DNA of 64,000 nt, taken from NCBI GenBank assembly GCA_002729695.1, contig PBYQ01000002.1, positions 128,936 to 192,935 of the forward strand, written 5' to 3'. The notes under the pieces were generated by a model, which saw nothing but the letters and a program-made list of their open reading frames with translations, was not told where the DNA came from and made no database searches. A program made the position numbers and the translations under genes. Of the stretch, positions 63,529 through 64,000 are shown one piece after another. Numbering within the stretch: the first letter of the stretch is position 1; each line of letters opens with the position of its first letter. The DNA is from Citromicrobium sp. (lineage in GTDB: Bacteria; Pseudomonadota; Alphaproteobacteria; Sphingomonadales; Sphingomonadaceae).

Positions 63529-64000
63529 ATTGCAGCCCTATTGAACGAACCGGATTTGTCACCGGATCGCCTTTCGAAATGTGGGAAACCTTAGGGCCCA
63601 CACCGTACACAGCGCCTGCTGTTGATGAAGCTGCGTTAGATCAGTGATTTGTCGCTGATTTGGCGGTGCGCACCTTCTGTGCCGCTAGCGTACCATTACG
63701 GAATCTGCGGCACAGACCGGCTCAGCCGCGCTACAACATCCTGTAATCCCTGACTAATCTCTCCCGCTTTGTCTGTGCCACTTCAGCCCTGAGCGCGGGC
63801 GCCGTCGCTTGGTCCGTTGAAAACCCATGACAATCTGCGCCGACCGCCGCCAGGGATGTTCGGGAGCCGTCGGTAAAACCTCAACAAAACCAACCACCTG
63901 CAGCCCGGCCGACGGCGCTGCTTTTATCTCGCCATCTTATTTGGCTTCGTTTTTGAGCAAGTATTCGCCATCGTCGTTTCCTCTCTTTAGCACTAATGGA
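63529..64000. other. Right edge of window, no intact gene
   Basis: A start-less open frame ends with TGA near 63648 (RTGFVTGSPFEMWETLGPTP, then TAPAVDEAALDQ), possibly the tail of another toxin cassette. An inverted repeat CTGTGCCGC / GCGGCACAG lies at 63677-63715. Nothing else is recognised. Confidence 0.4.

Overview
This 64 kb window is chromosomal DNA of a high-GC alphaproteobacterium. It most resembles an Erythrobacter/Altererythrobacter-type member of the Sphingomonadales. The signs are a fused ThiS-ThiG protein, ribosomal protein S9 with a long acidic N-terminal extension, a suf operon led by an Rrf2 regulator, DUF2093, MmcB and CtaA genes, and the kind of dispersed palindromic repeats seen in sphingomonads. 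This assignment is inferred from gene content; no marker phylogeny could be run.

Positions 1-57250 are compact core genome, with many ATGA/GTGA stop-start overlaps. The parts are: an RND efflux pump cut by the window edge and broken by a one-base frameshift, then DUF445; two tandem secreted proteins with TonB-like C-termini; etfBA; exoD; sucC; a CysQ-like phosphatase; an OmpA-like lipoprotein; a CNNM/CorC membrane protein; a lipid-kinase-like protein and a metallophosphatase; rplM-rpsI; cutA; heme A synthase; a MerC-domain protein; thiS-thiG; a large porin; an acyl-CoA ligase; a gamma-glutamyltransferase; and pyrD.

The suf operon (27.1-34.4 kb) reads rrf2-sufB-four unrelated genes-sufC-sufD-sufS-sufT-sufA. 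A probable operator palindrome lies just before rrf2. sufB carries an in-frame TAG where the family has a CAG glutamine codon. From 34.5 to 57.2 kb come an EI24 membrane protein, an adenosine-kinase-like gene, an atypical low-GC orphan gene, purD, xseA, an M23 peptidase, rpmB, tadA, an RNase T2, nadC, a LytTR/histidine-kinase pair, an HD protein, an envelope-protease cluster (two M48 proteins around a DsbA protein), an esterase, an App1-like phosphatase, a PAS-like protein, a sterol-desaturase-type hydroxylase and mmcB.

At 57.4 kb the character changes. The 5' half of a tRNA-Arg(CCG) is followed 120 bp later by a complete, slightly different tRNA-Arg(CCG). After this lies AT-richer accessory DNA: a copper-resistance operon on the minus strand (copA-copB-small ORF-cytochrome b561-small coupled ORF), a degraded IS5-type transposase, the 3' end of a probable polymorphic toxin cut off by that IS, and a likely immunity gene. 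This looks like a genomic island with a copper module and a remnant toxin/immunity cassette.

Three coding disruptions (RND frameshift, sufB amber codon, IS frameshift) need checking against reads before any is taken as biology.
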